From positions 806,001 through 870,000 of the forward strand of contig JBQEQX010000001.1 of NCBI GenBank assembly GCA_052043515.1: 64,000 nt of DNA, in the 5' to 3' direction. Below, piece by piece: positions 20,271 through 30,546 of this stretch (within the stretch, counting starts at the first letter, position 1; every line of letters starts with the position of its first letter). Under the pieces are notes generated by a model that ran no database searches, had not been told where the DNA came from, and was given only the letters and a program-made list of their open reading frames with translations. A program made the position numbers and the translations under genes. Source of the DNA: Ehrlichia sp052043515. GTDB lineage: Bacteria > Pseudomonadota > Alphaproteobacteria > Rickettsiales > Anaplasmataceae.

Positions 20271-21333
20271 ATGTTTTTGTATATGGAAAGCGACTTGAAT
20301 GAAGTCTGTATTATTGACAAAGAAGATTTAGTACAGTGTTGTAGTATTCAACTGGAGAGTGTGGATGAGATAGTTGAGAATGTAAATTTTTTGTATTCCA
20401 TAAAGAAGAAGAATATATATGTGATTGATGTAATAAATGAATGTGATAAAAGTAAGGACTATTATTTCGATGGAAGAGAGGGCTTGTGGATTTTGTATAA
20501 TAAAATACAACATAACGTTAAAGAAAGCTTTTTACTAGCCTATAAAAAGACGTGTACATTAGTAAGTAAGTGCTTGAATTGTTCTGATTTTCAAAAAAGA
20601 TGCTTTAGTTATGGCCAGAGCTTTTGTTAATCAGTCTATTACTGGAGTCTCTAGTTTTTTAGATCAACAATGTTTTCCTGAGATTATATTTGATAGAAGT
20701 AATTATGTTGGTAAAAATTTTCATCCTATTTTTGAGCCTATAAGGTTTTATCAGATAGTACCAAATTTATTTTGGTTAAAATATGTAATTAGTCTAGGTG
20801 TTAAAGTAGTTCAATTGAGAATTAAAAATGAATCTGTAGAGAAAATAGAAGATGAAATAAGAGAAGGTATTCAGATTGCATGTCAAAATAGTGTCAAGTT
20901 ATTTATTAATGATTATTGGCAGTTAGCAATAAAATATAAAGCCTATGGAGTACATCTTGGACAGGAAGATTTAAAAAGTGCAAATTTTGATAAAATATTT
21001 AATGCAGGGTTAAGAGTAGGGATTAGTACTCATTGTCATTATGAATTAGCGATAGCTAAGTATCTACGTCCTTCATATATCGCTTTTGGTCCTATTTTTC
21101 CTACAATGTTAAAAAGTATGAATTTTACGCCGCAGGGAGTAGATTTGTTAGATTATTGGGTTAAACATTTAAATTCTAAAATTGTAGCTATAGGTGGAAT
21201 TAATTTGTTGAATTTGGATTCTGTTATTAAAACTGGTGTCAATGGAGTTGCAGTGGTCTCTGCAGTTATTAATAGTGATTTTCCTGACAAAACTATTAGT
21301 GAATTTTTAGCAAAATGCAAAGTTATATGTTGA
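20271..21333 (+). CDS. thiE: Thiamine-phosphate synthase with a 110-residue N-terminal extension (one frame break)
   Basis: ThiE couples HMP-PP to the thiazole phosphate. The C-terminal 215 residues carry the family motifs: VVQLRIKN (diphosphate-binding), LFINDYWQLA, YGVHLGQEDL, VGISTHC, YIAFGPIFPT, IVAIGGIN and GVAVVSAVI. About 120 residues precede them. One A too many at 20593-20598 breaks the frame; repair gives about 353 residues, with the join reading FQKDALVMARAFVNQSITG. That segment resembles the last helix of ThiD-type kinases, so the extension may be a decayed kinase half; this is inference. With thiD at 843, a thiamine pathway seems to operate. Confidence 0.88.
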
Positions 21334-21529
21334 TTGATGATATATCTAAGACATCATAGTTATGCTGTAAATGTTATAGGGAGTAGTGTATCTGGTGTTG
21401 TGGTAAGATTTATGGTTAAAAGTGTATAGTGCTTTGCTTTATGAATCATTATCTTATTCTCGAAGTGAAGTTAATATTTGTGGTATACCGGTAATTCCTG
21501 TTACTCGTGGAAAATATAGTGATTAGAAT

Positions 21530-22831
21530 TTAGTGTTGAGATTCTTCTTTATGTTTGAGAGTAGGTATGTTTTGTGGAGATGTATCAACTTGAATAATAG
21601 AAATAGTGTGGCCATTTTTTCTTAGTATTTTAAATAATAATCCGTATAAGAAAAATTCCTCTCCTTCTTCAGGTATACGTTCAACCTCGTATACAATTAC
21701 ACCTGCTAGTGTTGATGCTTCTTCATCAGGTAAATTCCAACGTAGTTGCCTGTTGATATCTCTAATAGAAGTGTGTCCATTTATGTGATATATGGTTTCA
21801 CAAATCTTCTTTATTGGAGCTTCTGTAGTAGCATCATGTTCATCAGTTATATCACCAACAATTTCTTCAATTACATCTTCCAGTGTTACTATTCCTTGCA
21901 AGGCTCCATATTCGTCTATTACCAAAGCTAAATGTTTTCTATTTCTTAAGAAGTTATGAAGCTGCACACTTAACAATGTTGTATCTGGAACAAACCACGG
22001 CTTTGTCATTACTTGGTAAAGGTCTTCTTGTGTTACATTCTTGCCTTTCTCTCTTATTAACGTTATCACGTCCTTGACATGTACTACACCCATAATTTGA
22101 TCTTCCTGGTTTTTCCACAGTGGTATTCTACTATGAGAACTTGCCAGTATTTTTTTTATCAGATCATTGATATTTGTATCTATATTAAAAGCGAGTAGAT
22201 TTTTTCTATGTGTCATTATTTGCGAAATCTCAGTTTCTGCTAAATCTAATATACTGCTTAACATATCTAAGTCTTGCTTTAGCATAGTACCTTGACTATC
22301 ATGTAGGGAAATTAGATTACGCATAGCCTCAGCCGCAGAGATAATCTCATTATCTTTATGCATATGTAAAATTTTTAATATAAAGTCTATTGTGTATTGT
22401 ATAGATAGAGTTATTGGTGATAAAATTAATACACAAAACGATAATGGGCAGGATATGAGAAGGGCTACTTTCTCTGGGTTAAGTATGGCATAACTTTTTG
22501 GTAATGCTTCGGAAAATATTAGTATAAACAGTGTTATGGTAACTGTTGAAAACAATATTCCTTGTGGTCCTAATACTTCAATTGAGACAGCTGTTGCAAT
22601 AGAAGAGGCAGTTATATTTATAATAGTATTACCTATTAATACGGTATTGATGACCAACTTCTTTTTTTGACTAAGTGAGTTAATCACCTGAGCTCTTTTA
22701 TTCCCTTGTAGCATTAACTTATGTATGAGTGAACTACTAATTGAAGTTATACTTGTTTCTGCAGCAGAGAAAAATGCTGATGAGATTAGCAGTATAAGTA
22801 TAACGAATATTGAAGCTACTAATAGAACCAT
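21530..22831 (-). CDS. HlyC/CorC (CNNM) family transporter
   Basis: The 433-residue intact protein has an N-terminal CNNM (DUF21) domain with four hydrophobic segments (about residues 5-30, 60-85, 90-115, 125-150; SSAFFSAAETSITSIS is characteristic). A CBS pair follows (around SRIPLWKNQEDQIMGVVHVKD and LALVIDEYGALQGIVTLEDV), then a CorC/HlyC domain (DEEASTLAGVIVYEVERIP). Relatives are linked to Mg2+/Co2+ efflux; older annotations call them hemolysins. I prefer the ATG at 22831; a TTG at 22840 would add three residues. Confidence 0.92.
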   Translation of the reverse strand: MVLLVASIFVILILLISSAFFSAAETSITSISSSLIHKLMLQGNKRAQVINSLSQKKKLVINTVLIGNTIINITASSIATAVSIEVLGPQGILFSTVTITLFILIFSEALPKSYAILNPEKVALLISCPLSFCVLILSPITLSIQYTIDFILKILHMHKDNEIISAAEAMRNLISLHDSQGTMLKQDLDMLSSILDLAETEISQIMTHRKNLLAFNIDTNINDLIKKILASSHSRIPLWKNQEDQIMGVVHVKDVITLIREKGKNVTQEDLYQVMTKPWFVPDTTLLSVQLHNFLRNRKHLALVIDEYGALQGIVTLEDVIEEIVGDITDEHDATTEAPIKKICETIYHINGHTSIRDINRQLRWNLPDEEASTLAGVIVYEVERIPEEGEEFFLYGLLFKILRKNGHTISIIQVDTSPQNIPTLKHKEESQH

Positions 22832-22978
22832 CGAGGTCAAATGCTAAAGTAAACCCTACATAATAAGTAATAATATTGAGTTTTTCAAGTTGAATTTTTC
22901 TCTTTTTATTGACTATAATTTTAGTGTATTATACTATTAGGCGTTTTGATATTCAGATGAGTCGAGAGTTTTTAATTT

Positions 22979-23263
22979 ATGCATCCTATCGTATATTTAC
23001 TTGATATGTTATTAAGTATTTATAATTTTTCTTTGGTGCTGTGGATAGTATTGAGTTGGCTTATAGCTTTTAATATAGTGAACAGGTATAATGAGTTTGT
23101 GAATGCTATCTTTTTGTTATTATCTAGGTTGATGTCTCCTGTTTTGAATTTCATTAGAAAGCTTTTGCCTTTTACTGTATCTTATAGCTTTGATCTGTCA
23201 CCACTTATACTGTTGATGTTTATTAATTTTGTGAGATATGCTTTGCGTTACTACTTTGGATAA
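22979..23263 (+). CDS. YggT family membrane protein
   Basis: A 94-residue protein with two hydrophobic segments (residues about 5-30 and 70-90). The family pattern is LVLWIVLSWLIAFNIVN ... LLSRLMSPVLNFIRKLLP, then DLSPLILLMFINFVRYAL. Function is poorly known; relatives occur near cell-division and osmotic-stress genes. ftsK begins 13 bp downstream, so the two probably form a transcription unit. Confidence 0.88.
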   Translation: MHPIVYLLDMLLSIYNFSLVLWIVLSWLIAFNIVNRYNEFVNAIFLLLSRLMSPVLNFIRKLLPFTVSYSFDLSPLILLMFINFVRYALRYYFG

Positions 23264-23276
23264 GAGAGTTGTTAAT

Positions 23277-25680
23277 ATGAAGCCCGTATTTGATAAGTTT
23301 TTTTCTTTCTTAAAGTATTTTTGTTGTCATCTTCTACGGTATTTGTTTTTTTGTCGATTTTGACGTACCACGCTGAAGATTTGTCTTTTTAATTCAGCAA
23401 ATGATTATCCTATAAAGAATTTGTGTGGAGTTGTTGGATCTCATATATCTGATCTTTTAGTTCAAGTATTTGGAGTGGCAAGTTTTCTAGTTGTTGTCTT
23501 AATGGCAGTTTTCACGATCAGTGTGATATATCGTATTGATAGAAATGTTTATCTGTATCTAGTTAGCAGTTTGAGTGTCATGGTCGGGGTAGGTAGCCTT
23601 CTATCAAGAATTCCTCTTGGGATCATACGTGAACATTATCGTGTAGGTATTTTATGTGCTTGTTTTCGTGATGTTCCGATTTCTGTGTTAATTCTTGCAA
23701 TATTGTTGGGTTTCTTAGGAATTGTAGGTCGGGAAAAAATTGTACATTACTATAAGGTTCTATTAGAGATGTATCGCAATAAAATACTTTGTAAAGTTCA
23801 TACCACTAGTAGTGCTGTACCCATAGTGGCAATTTCTGGTATACAGGAACGACATGAAGAGTTTCATGATTGTGGTAAATCAGATGGTGTTGGTAATGTT
23901 ATGGTTGCAGATGCACTTTCTGGTGTGCAAGAGCAGCATAAAAAATTTCATGATCTAAATTGTTTCAAAGAAACCTTAGATTATCAAGAAGAGGAACGCG
24001 AAGAATTTTATGATGATAATGATGAAGATGAGGAAAGTGAGGAAGATGATATAGAGGAAATGGAAGATGAAAGGGATCGAATAGAAGGAGAAGAGTGGGA
24101 TGAAAGTGATGGATGGGAGAATGATAAAGAGTTGGAAGAGGGATATGGTAAAGAGATCGCTTCCCACGATGTTCATGAGATAATTAAGGAAAAAAAAAGC
24201 TAGACCATTTGTACTCCCCAGTGTTGAATATCTATCTGAATCTAACTCAGTAGAAGAGAAAAAGTTTCATTCGGATGATGATGTAACTGATTTGCTTGAT
24301 AAGGTACTTAAGGATTTTTCTATACATGGTAAGATTGTTAATGTTAAATATGGTCCGGTAGTTACACTATATGAATTTGAACCGTCAGCCGGAACTAAAT
24401 CATCAAGAGTTATAGGATTATCTGATGATATTGCTCGTTCTATGAGTGCGTTATCTACACGTATATCGGTTATTCCAGGCAGGAATGTTATGGGTATAGA
24501 ATTGCCTAATCGATATAGAGAAATCGTAATGCTACGTGATTTGTTTGAGAGTGATCAGTATAGAGATTCTCAACTTAAATTGCCTATAGCATTAGGGAAA
24601 GGAATTGATGGAGAAGTAGTAATAGCTGATCTAGTTAAAATGCCACATCTCCTTATTGCTGGTACTACAGGTTCTGGAAAGTCTGTTGCGATTAATACTA
24701 TGATTTTATCATTGGTTTATAGTTTGACTCCGGATCAGTGTAAAATGATTATGATTGATCCTAAAGTATTGGAGTTGTCAGTTTATAATTCTATTCCACA
24801 TTTGCTTACTCCAGTAGTTACCGAATCTAAGAAGGCTATTGCTACTTTGAAATGGGTAGTGAGTGAAATGGAAAATCGCTATAGACTGATGTCAGATGTA
24901 GGAGCACGTAATATTGTTGGTTATAATGATAAAGTAAAAGAAGCAATAAGTGAAAACAGGCCTCTAGAAAAAGTATTACAAACAGGATTTGATAAAGATA
25001 CTGGAGAAGCAATTTTTGAAAAAATATTAATAGAACCTAGGGTTTTTCCCTACATTGTGGTCATAGTGGATGAAATGGCAGACCTAATGCTTGTTGCTGG
25101 AAAAGAAATTGAATCTTCAATACAGAGGTTGTCACAAATGGCGAGAGCAGCTGGTATTCATATAATTATGGCGACCCAGCGTCCTTCTGTTGATGTGATC
25201 ACAGGAGTTATCAAAGCAAATTTCCCTACAAGGATTAGTTTTTCTGTGACTTCAAAAATAGATAGTAGAACAATTCTTGGGGAACAAGGGGCTGAGCAGT
25301 TGCTTGGTATGGGGGATATGTTATATATGGTATCTGGAGGAAGAATAATGCGCGTGCATGGTGCATTTGTAAGCGATAGTGAAGTGCAGGATGTAGTTGA
25401 ATATTTAAAATCTCAAGGTACTCCAAAATACATAGAGGATATTACAAAAGTTCAACAAGATTATGATGATTATGTAGATAATGACATACTTGAAAGGGAT
25501 GACGAATTATATCAGCAAGCTGTCTCGATAGTGATGAGAGATAGGAGGGCATCTGTAAGTTATATTCAAAGGCAATTAAGAGTAGGGTACAATAGGGCCG
25601 CAAATTTAGTAGAGCGTATGGAAAGAGATGGTATTATTGGTGTTACGAGTGCTGGTAAACGTGAAATATTACTTGAATGA
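23277..25680 (+). CDS. ftsK: DNA translocase FtsK (three frame breaks)
   Basis: FtsK pumps chromosome termini through the division septum and activates XerCD. The restored gene is about 800 residues: N-terminal membrane segments (residues about 15-170), an acidic linker (about 180-335), and a motor domain with Walker A GTTGSGKS, MIDPKVLELS, VIVDEMADLM and MATQRPSVDVITG. The C-terminal gamma winged helix reads SYIQRQLRVGYNRAANLVERM. Breaks: T run 23318-23322 (one short), T run 23386-23390 (one long) and A run 24190-24198 (one long). Start ATG at 23277. The linker holds a repeat, SG(I/V)QE(R/Q)H(E/K)(E/K)FHD, 28 residues apart, then a long Asp/Glu tract. Confidence 0.93.
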
Positions 25681-25893
25681 GTGCATAAAATGATATGTTA
25701 TATGATAATAATTTATGTACCACTTGGTATGGGTGGTGGTGGCGGCTTTCTGTATTTACGTGCAATCTGAAAACTGAACATTACTTTGGATTTACCTTAG
25801 TCTTGGTCTATTTTATCGAGATAACGAAGGACTTCTACTCCAGCTCGTCTCAAAAAAGACAGTTTTTTCAAAAAAGCACTTTAGGTAAGTAGA

Positions 25894-26823
25894 TTATTTT
25901 GTGATTAGAGGACGCTTCTCACCGCTACATTCTAGATTATCTAACGAACTAGTAGGAGCTTGAGCATCAGCTTTACTTTGTAGATAGCTTTCGATAAAGA
26001 ATGCTACAATAAACGTCAATGTCGTTAACACTTCCAGGTACAGTACTATTCTATTTTGAAAATTATAAATATTCTGCAAGCTACCGTTGAGAGCTAGTGC
26101 TTCAACTATGTGACACGCACAGTGCACTGCTTCAAAAAGTATAAGAGAGGCATATAGCGACATTAAATTCTGTGTGTGCTTTCTTTTATCAGAAGAGCTT
26201 TTTTTATTTTCCATCGTTGCATCTAACACCCTTAAGATGCAAGAAGTTATACACAATACAGGAACAATGATTGAAAGAAATAAACATGCTTGTTCAAGTA
26301 TCGGGTTACCAGTTGTAAGTTGCATTGTTAATGCTGATAAACAAACTGTAACCCACAACATGTGCGATATAAGAGTGAAGGAATTTTCAGAAATCTTGAC
26401 ATTATTTTGACGTATCAGTAATTTGCTTTCTGCAGATGATATTTCTTTTTTTGACTGCGGTATAGCTTTTTTACTATTTACTGCTTTCTTTATCGCAAGT
26501 ATTGAACTTACAATCATGCAAAGTGTTAATATGGTATGGAGGGTATAAAAGATAATCGCAGATATGTCCTTAACGCGGGAAGGAACTGTAGCATAAGTCG
26601 TTACTAAGTTGAATGTACCAGATACTGCCTCCACAACCAATATAATGAAAGAAATTTGCAAGAACAACTTGTCAAAATCTACACTTCTTAACTTAATATT
26701 GAGAGCTGACTTCCACCTTGTTTGTGGCGCGATGCCACGCACCTCTCCATCATCTTCCTCTGAAGATAGCAAACTAACTTGCGATCCTGAACGCGATGAT
26801 GAAGGTTCTTCTTCACTTAACAT
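25894..26823 (-). CDS. Multi-pass membrane protein of unknown function
   Basis: The 309-residue intact frame opens with a Ser/Glu/Asp-rich cytosolic stretch (MLSEEEPSSSRSGSQVSLL, then SSEEDDGE). About six hydrophobic segments follow: near residues 53-72, 88-112, 150-170, 178-198, 222-242 and 257-280. Lysine/serine-rich loops separate them (KKSSSDKRKHTQ). The C-terminus is polar. No family is recognised, and I suspect it is restricted to Ehrlichia. It is convergent with ftsK, and its coding strand is G/T-biased like argD next to it. Confidence 0.75.
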   Translation of the reverse strand: MLSEEEPSSSRSGSQVSLLSSEEDDGEVRGIAPQTRWKSALNIKLRSVDFDKLFLQISFIILVVEAVSGTFNLVTTYATVPSRVKDISAIIFYTLHTILTLCMIVSSILAIKKAVNSKKAIPQSKKEISSAESKLLIRQNNVKISENSFTLISHMLWVTVCLSALTMQLTTGNPILEQACLFLSIIVPVLCITSCILRVLDATMENKKSSSDKRKHTQNLMSLYASLILFEAVHCACHIVEALALNGSLQNIYNFQNRIVLYLEVLTTLTFIVAFFIESYLQSKADAQAPTSSLDNLECSGEKRPLITK

Positions 26824-26936
26824 TAATTCACACCATACACTACGAAAACGATTGAGCTACTAGATCAAAAAGCAACACACTCAAACAACAGGCCTACATT
26901 GTAGCAGAAAAAACACTAAGGATCAAGTTAATTGTT

Positions 26937-28111
26937 TTAATTAGAATGCTTGTCCTGTAGATAACCCTCCAAAACAGCTATACCTTCATCGATCTCTTGT
27001 TGAGTAATTATCAAAGGAGGCACTATCCTGAGAACGTTACCACCTGCAGTGCTGGTTAGTAGTCCACGATCTATTAACCCGTGCATCAATTTTCCGCTAT
27101 CAGTATTGACTTTTATCCCAATCATCAGCCCTCTACCTTTGACTTGTTCAATTACTGAGAATTTATTTGCTAACTCTTCTAGTTTTTTGCGTAGATATTG
27201 ACCATTTTTAGCTACATTTTCTAGGAATCCATCTTTCAAAATTTCCTGAACTACAGTCATACCAATAGCTGTTGCAAGAGGGCTTCCTCCAAAAGTTGAA
27301 CCATGCATACCGACACTCATAAATTGAGAGGCATTATCAGTTGCTAAAGATGCTGATATAGGGAAACCTCCCCCCAACCCTTTCGCAAGACAACATATAT
27401 CAGGTGTTACGCCAACGTGCTCATAAGCAAAAAACTTTCCTGTTCTTCCGGAGCCACACTGTACACAATCAAAAATTAACAGCATATCATTTTGATCACA
27501 TATAGCTCGCAACTCCTTCAGGAAAGAATCATCGAGTAAGTTTATTCCACCTTCCCCTTGAATAGGCTCTACCAATATTGCGCCCGTGTTTTCATTGATT
27601 GCGTTTTTTTACAGATGCAATGTCAGGATTTACACTATCAAACCACTCAACATATGGCTTAAGTAAAGGAGAGAATTTTTTTGGATCATTTGCTGAACAC
27701 GCAGCATACGTCCTCCCATGAAAAGATCCTGTCATTGTGATGAATCTATAACGTTGATTGTTGCCTTTTCCACATTGATATGACCTTGCTATTTTTAGAC
27801 AGCAATCTACAGATTCCGCTCCTGAATTACCAAAAAAACACTTTATCAGCAAAACTGATATCTACTAACTTTTGTGCTAACTTTATAGCTTCAGGTATTG
27901 TATGTAAATTTGATAAATGCCACAGTTTTTCGCATTGTGTTTTCAACGCATTCAACAATGCCGGGTGAGCATGTCCCAATGAACTAACTGCAATCCCTGC
28001 GTGGAAATCTAGATATTTTTTTCCATCGTGACCATACAGGTAAACCCCAGTACCATGTGAAAAAGTAACGCCAGTAGGTGCATAAACTGGTAAAATTGGT
28101 GAATTATTCAT
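26937..28111 (-). CDS. argD: Acetylornithine/succinyldiaminopimelate aminotransferase (two frame breaks)
   Basis: This PLP aminotransferase of the ArgD/DapC type may serve lysine/diaminopimelate rather than arginine in a reduced genome. The restored length is about 390 residues. It begins LPVYAPTGVTFSHGTGVYLY and has FFGNSGAESVDCCLKIAR, GSFHGRTYAA, VEPIQGEGGI, LIFDCVQCGSGRTGKFFAYE and the PLP lysine in LAKGLGGGFPI. The breaks are one A too many at 27832-27838 and one T too many at 27604-27610. The aspartate and lysine needed for PLP are present (FDCVQ and AKG). Confidence 0.92.
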
Positions 28112-28269
28112 AATTAATACTCCAATACTCCAAAATCCGTAAATTGTGCAGTTAAGTTAATAACATAACAGCAGCTGACTATATAATATAATATTGTTGT
28201 ATGTCAACTAAGAAAAAGTTTATAAATGAATGCCATATAAATATTATTTAATACTGTAAATAACTAGAT

Positions 28270-29683
28270 ATGAAGTACTTTCGCTTTTTATTGTTAACGT
28301 GTTTGGTATTTATTTTGTTTTTTTGCGGTTGGATATACGCATCTGTACTTGAAAAATGATTATTTATATGAGGTATCAAAGGAAATCAATGTAAACATTA
28401 AAGATATACTCGTTAATTCTGTTATCAATAAATATGCTCGATTGTTGGCAAAAGCTCCAAGTCATATGGGAACCAATACATACTATATGAATTTGCTAAT
28501 TAAATTACGTGCTGAATTTTTAAAAGCTTTGAGTGGAGTCAAAGATTTTCATGTTATTTTGTATAATATAGATGGGAATATAATATTTTCTAATAAAAGT
28601 AGTGATGATATTGCAGATCAAGATTTATTACTTAGTTCAGAAGATATGAACTCATTGTTAAAGGGAGAATATGTAGATCATAAGGTAAGTGCCAGTGCGA
28701 CTACCGCTTCAATATTCCCTATATTTTCGTTAGATGATCAAGATAACAATCCTTTGATGTTTTTAAAGATTGTTAAGGGGTCTGAAAATTTATCTAGTTT
28801 TATCGTAAATTTTTATACTATATTTCTATTGATAGTTGCATTAATTATTATCATATTTATAGTTATAACTTGGTGTATATATTATAGAAATACAAAGGTG
28901 TTGAGTAGACAGTATGATGCTAATTTGAAGTTAAAAGAGGCAAAAGAGATGGCTGAACAAGAAAATATCAGTAAATCGCAATTTCTTGCGAATATCAGTC
29001 ATGAGTTGCGTACTCCGCTGAACTCTATTATTGGGTTTTCAGAAATGATGAAAAGCGAATCTATGGGTGCTATAGAAAATCCTCATTATAAAGAATACAT
29101 AGATGATATACATAGTTCTGGTGTTCATTTATTGAGTTTAATTGATGATATTCTGGATTTTTCTAAGGCTGAAGCTAATAAGTTAGTTGTAGAGTTTGTG
29201 AAATTTGATTTGGGTAAAATTATATCTTCATGTTTTAATATGATGGTTCACAAGGCTGAGCAGGCAAAAGTAAGCCTTGAGAAAGTTCTACCTTCTGAAA
29301 AAGTGGTTATGGTTGCAGATCCTAAAAGGATGAAACAAGTAATAATTAACTTGTTATCTAATTCGATAAAATTTACTCCTGAAAATGGGGTGGTGAAATT
29401 AGTGGTAGAATATAATCTTAAAAATGAGGTTATTGTTGTTGAAGTGGTTGATAATGGTATAGGAATAGCACAACAGGATTTATATAAGGTAATGTCTGTT
29501 TTTGGACAAGTAGATAGTAGACACGCTCGTAAGTATGAAGGTACGGGATTAGGGTTACCTTTAAGTAAAAAGCTAGTTGAGCTTATGAATGGAGTGTTCA
29601 AGATAAAAAGTGAACCTAATTTAGGTACGATAGTAACATTAACTTTTCCTTATAGTAGTGATTTAGAAGAAAAAGGTTTCTGA
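28270..29683 (+). CDS. pleC: PleC-type sensor histidine kinase (one frame break)
   Basis: A membrane histidine kinase. The first membrane segment (residues 3-22) is in a separate frame starting at the ATG at 28270; removing one T from 28318-28324 joins it. A periplasmic sensing region follows, then a second membrane segment (about 185-210). The H box FLANISHELRTPLNSIIGFS, N box NLLSNSIKFTP, G1 DNGIGI, F-like VFGQVDSRHARKYEG and G2 GTGLGLPLSKKL are complete, so both kinase and phosphatase activities are plausible. In Ehrlichia, PleC pairs with the diguanylate cyclase PleD; that partner is not in this window. Restored length about 470. Confidence 0.88.
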
Positions 29684-30546
29684 AATCTGTTGTTATATGA
29701 AAACAATCTAGAAGTCTGTAGTTTATAGTATGATAGTTATTTTATATAAGGTCTAGGCATGATTAATTTTTGTACTCAAGAGACTTGATCTTTTGTATTA
29801 CTAGAGAAGTCTTTCAAGTATGTGTAATCTGCATATTGGATATTTGGATGTTGATAATCGTGGTGTACATTATGTTTTAATCAAATATTTATTTTATAGA
29901 TAGGTATACGCTTTTGGCTGTTGAGACACTCAAATTACTGCTTGCATTCCCTAAATATACAAGAAGTAATTTTTTTAATGGTATAATCAGTTTTATATCT
30001 ACTTAAGCAGTTTCTGCTGTTTTAGAGATCGTGTTTTGTTATTAGTAGAAAAAGTGAGTTTTAAGAGTTGTCTAATAATTTGCTATTACACTGTCTGTAG
30101 GGACAGTGTTAAATTGAGTATCACATACTATCAATGGTAATAAGCGGGTGGACATAGAGTAGTCTTGCTTCTGAAAGTGTAGATATTATAAAGTATGCCA
30201 TAATAATAGAAGTATAATTTGCGGCATGTGTGAATAGTTGACTAGTAATAGGGTATGCATTTTTTTATCTTAAAGAATAGCTTGTTAGCAAGTTGGTGTT
30301 AGTATTGTTGTTAACATGTAATCAAAAAATTAATGTTAAGCAAGTTGGCATTAATTATCGCAGCTTAAAAAGGAGTTGATTGCATCGATAGAATGTCTTG
30401 TATTGTCGAAAGTAATGGTAATTAAGTTGATTTGCTATTTAATAATTTTGTTATTTGTGAATTAAGTATTTTACAGTTGTGATAATATAGGACTATTATT
30501 GCTTAGTGTGCGTTATTGCATTGTGTCTCATTTTGAGTATTAGCGT
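29684..30546. other. Long intergenic region before mutL
   Basis: An 860 bp AT-rich gap. It holds one imperfect direct repeat, GTTAGCAAGTTGG / GTTAAGCAAGTTGG (30284-30298 and 30334-30348). No gene or RNA recognised. Confidence 0.4.

Noticed and set aside
25695..25892. 65-codon forward frame after ftsK
   Set aside because: Tryptophan- and glycine-rich chance reading directly after the ftsK stop, with no start context.
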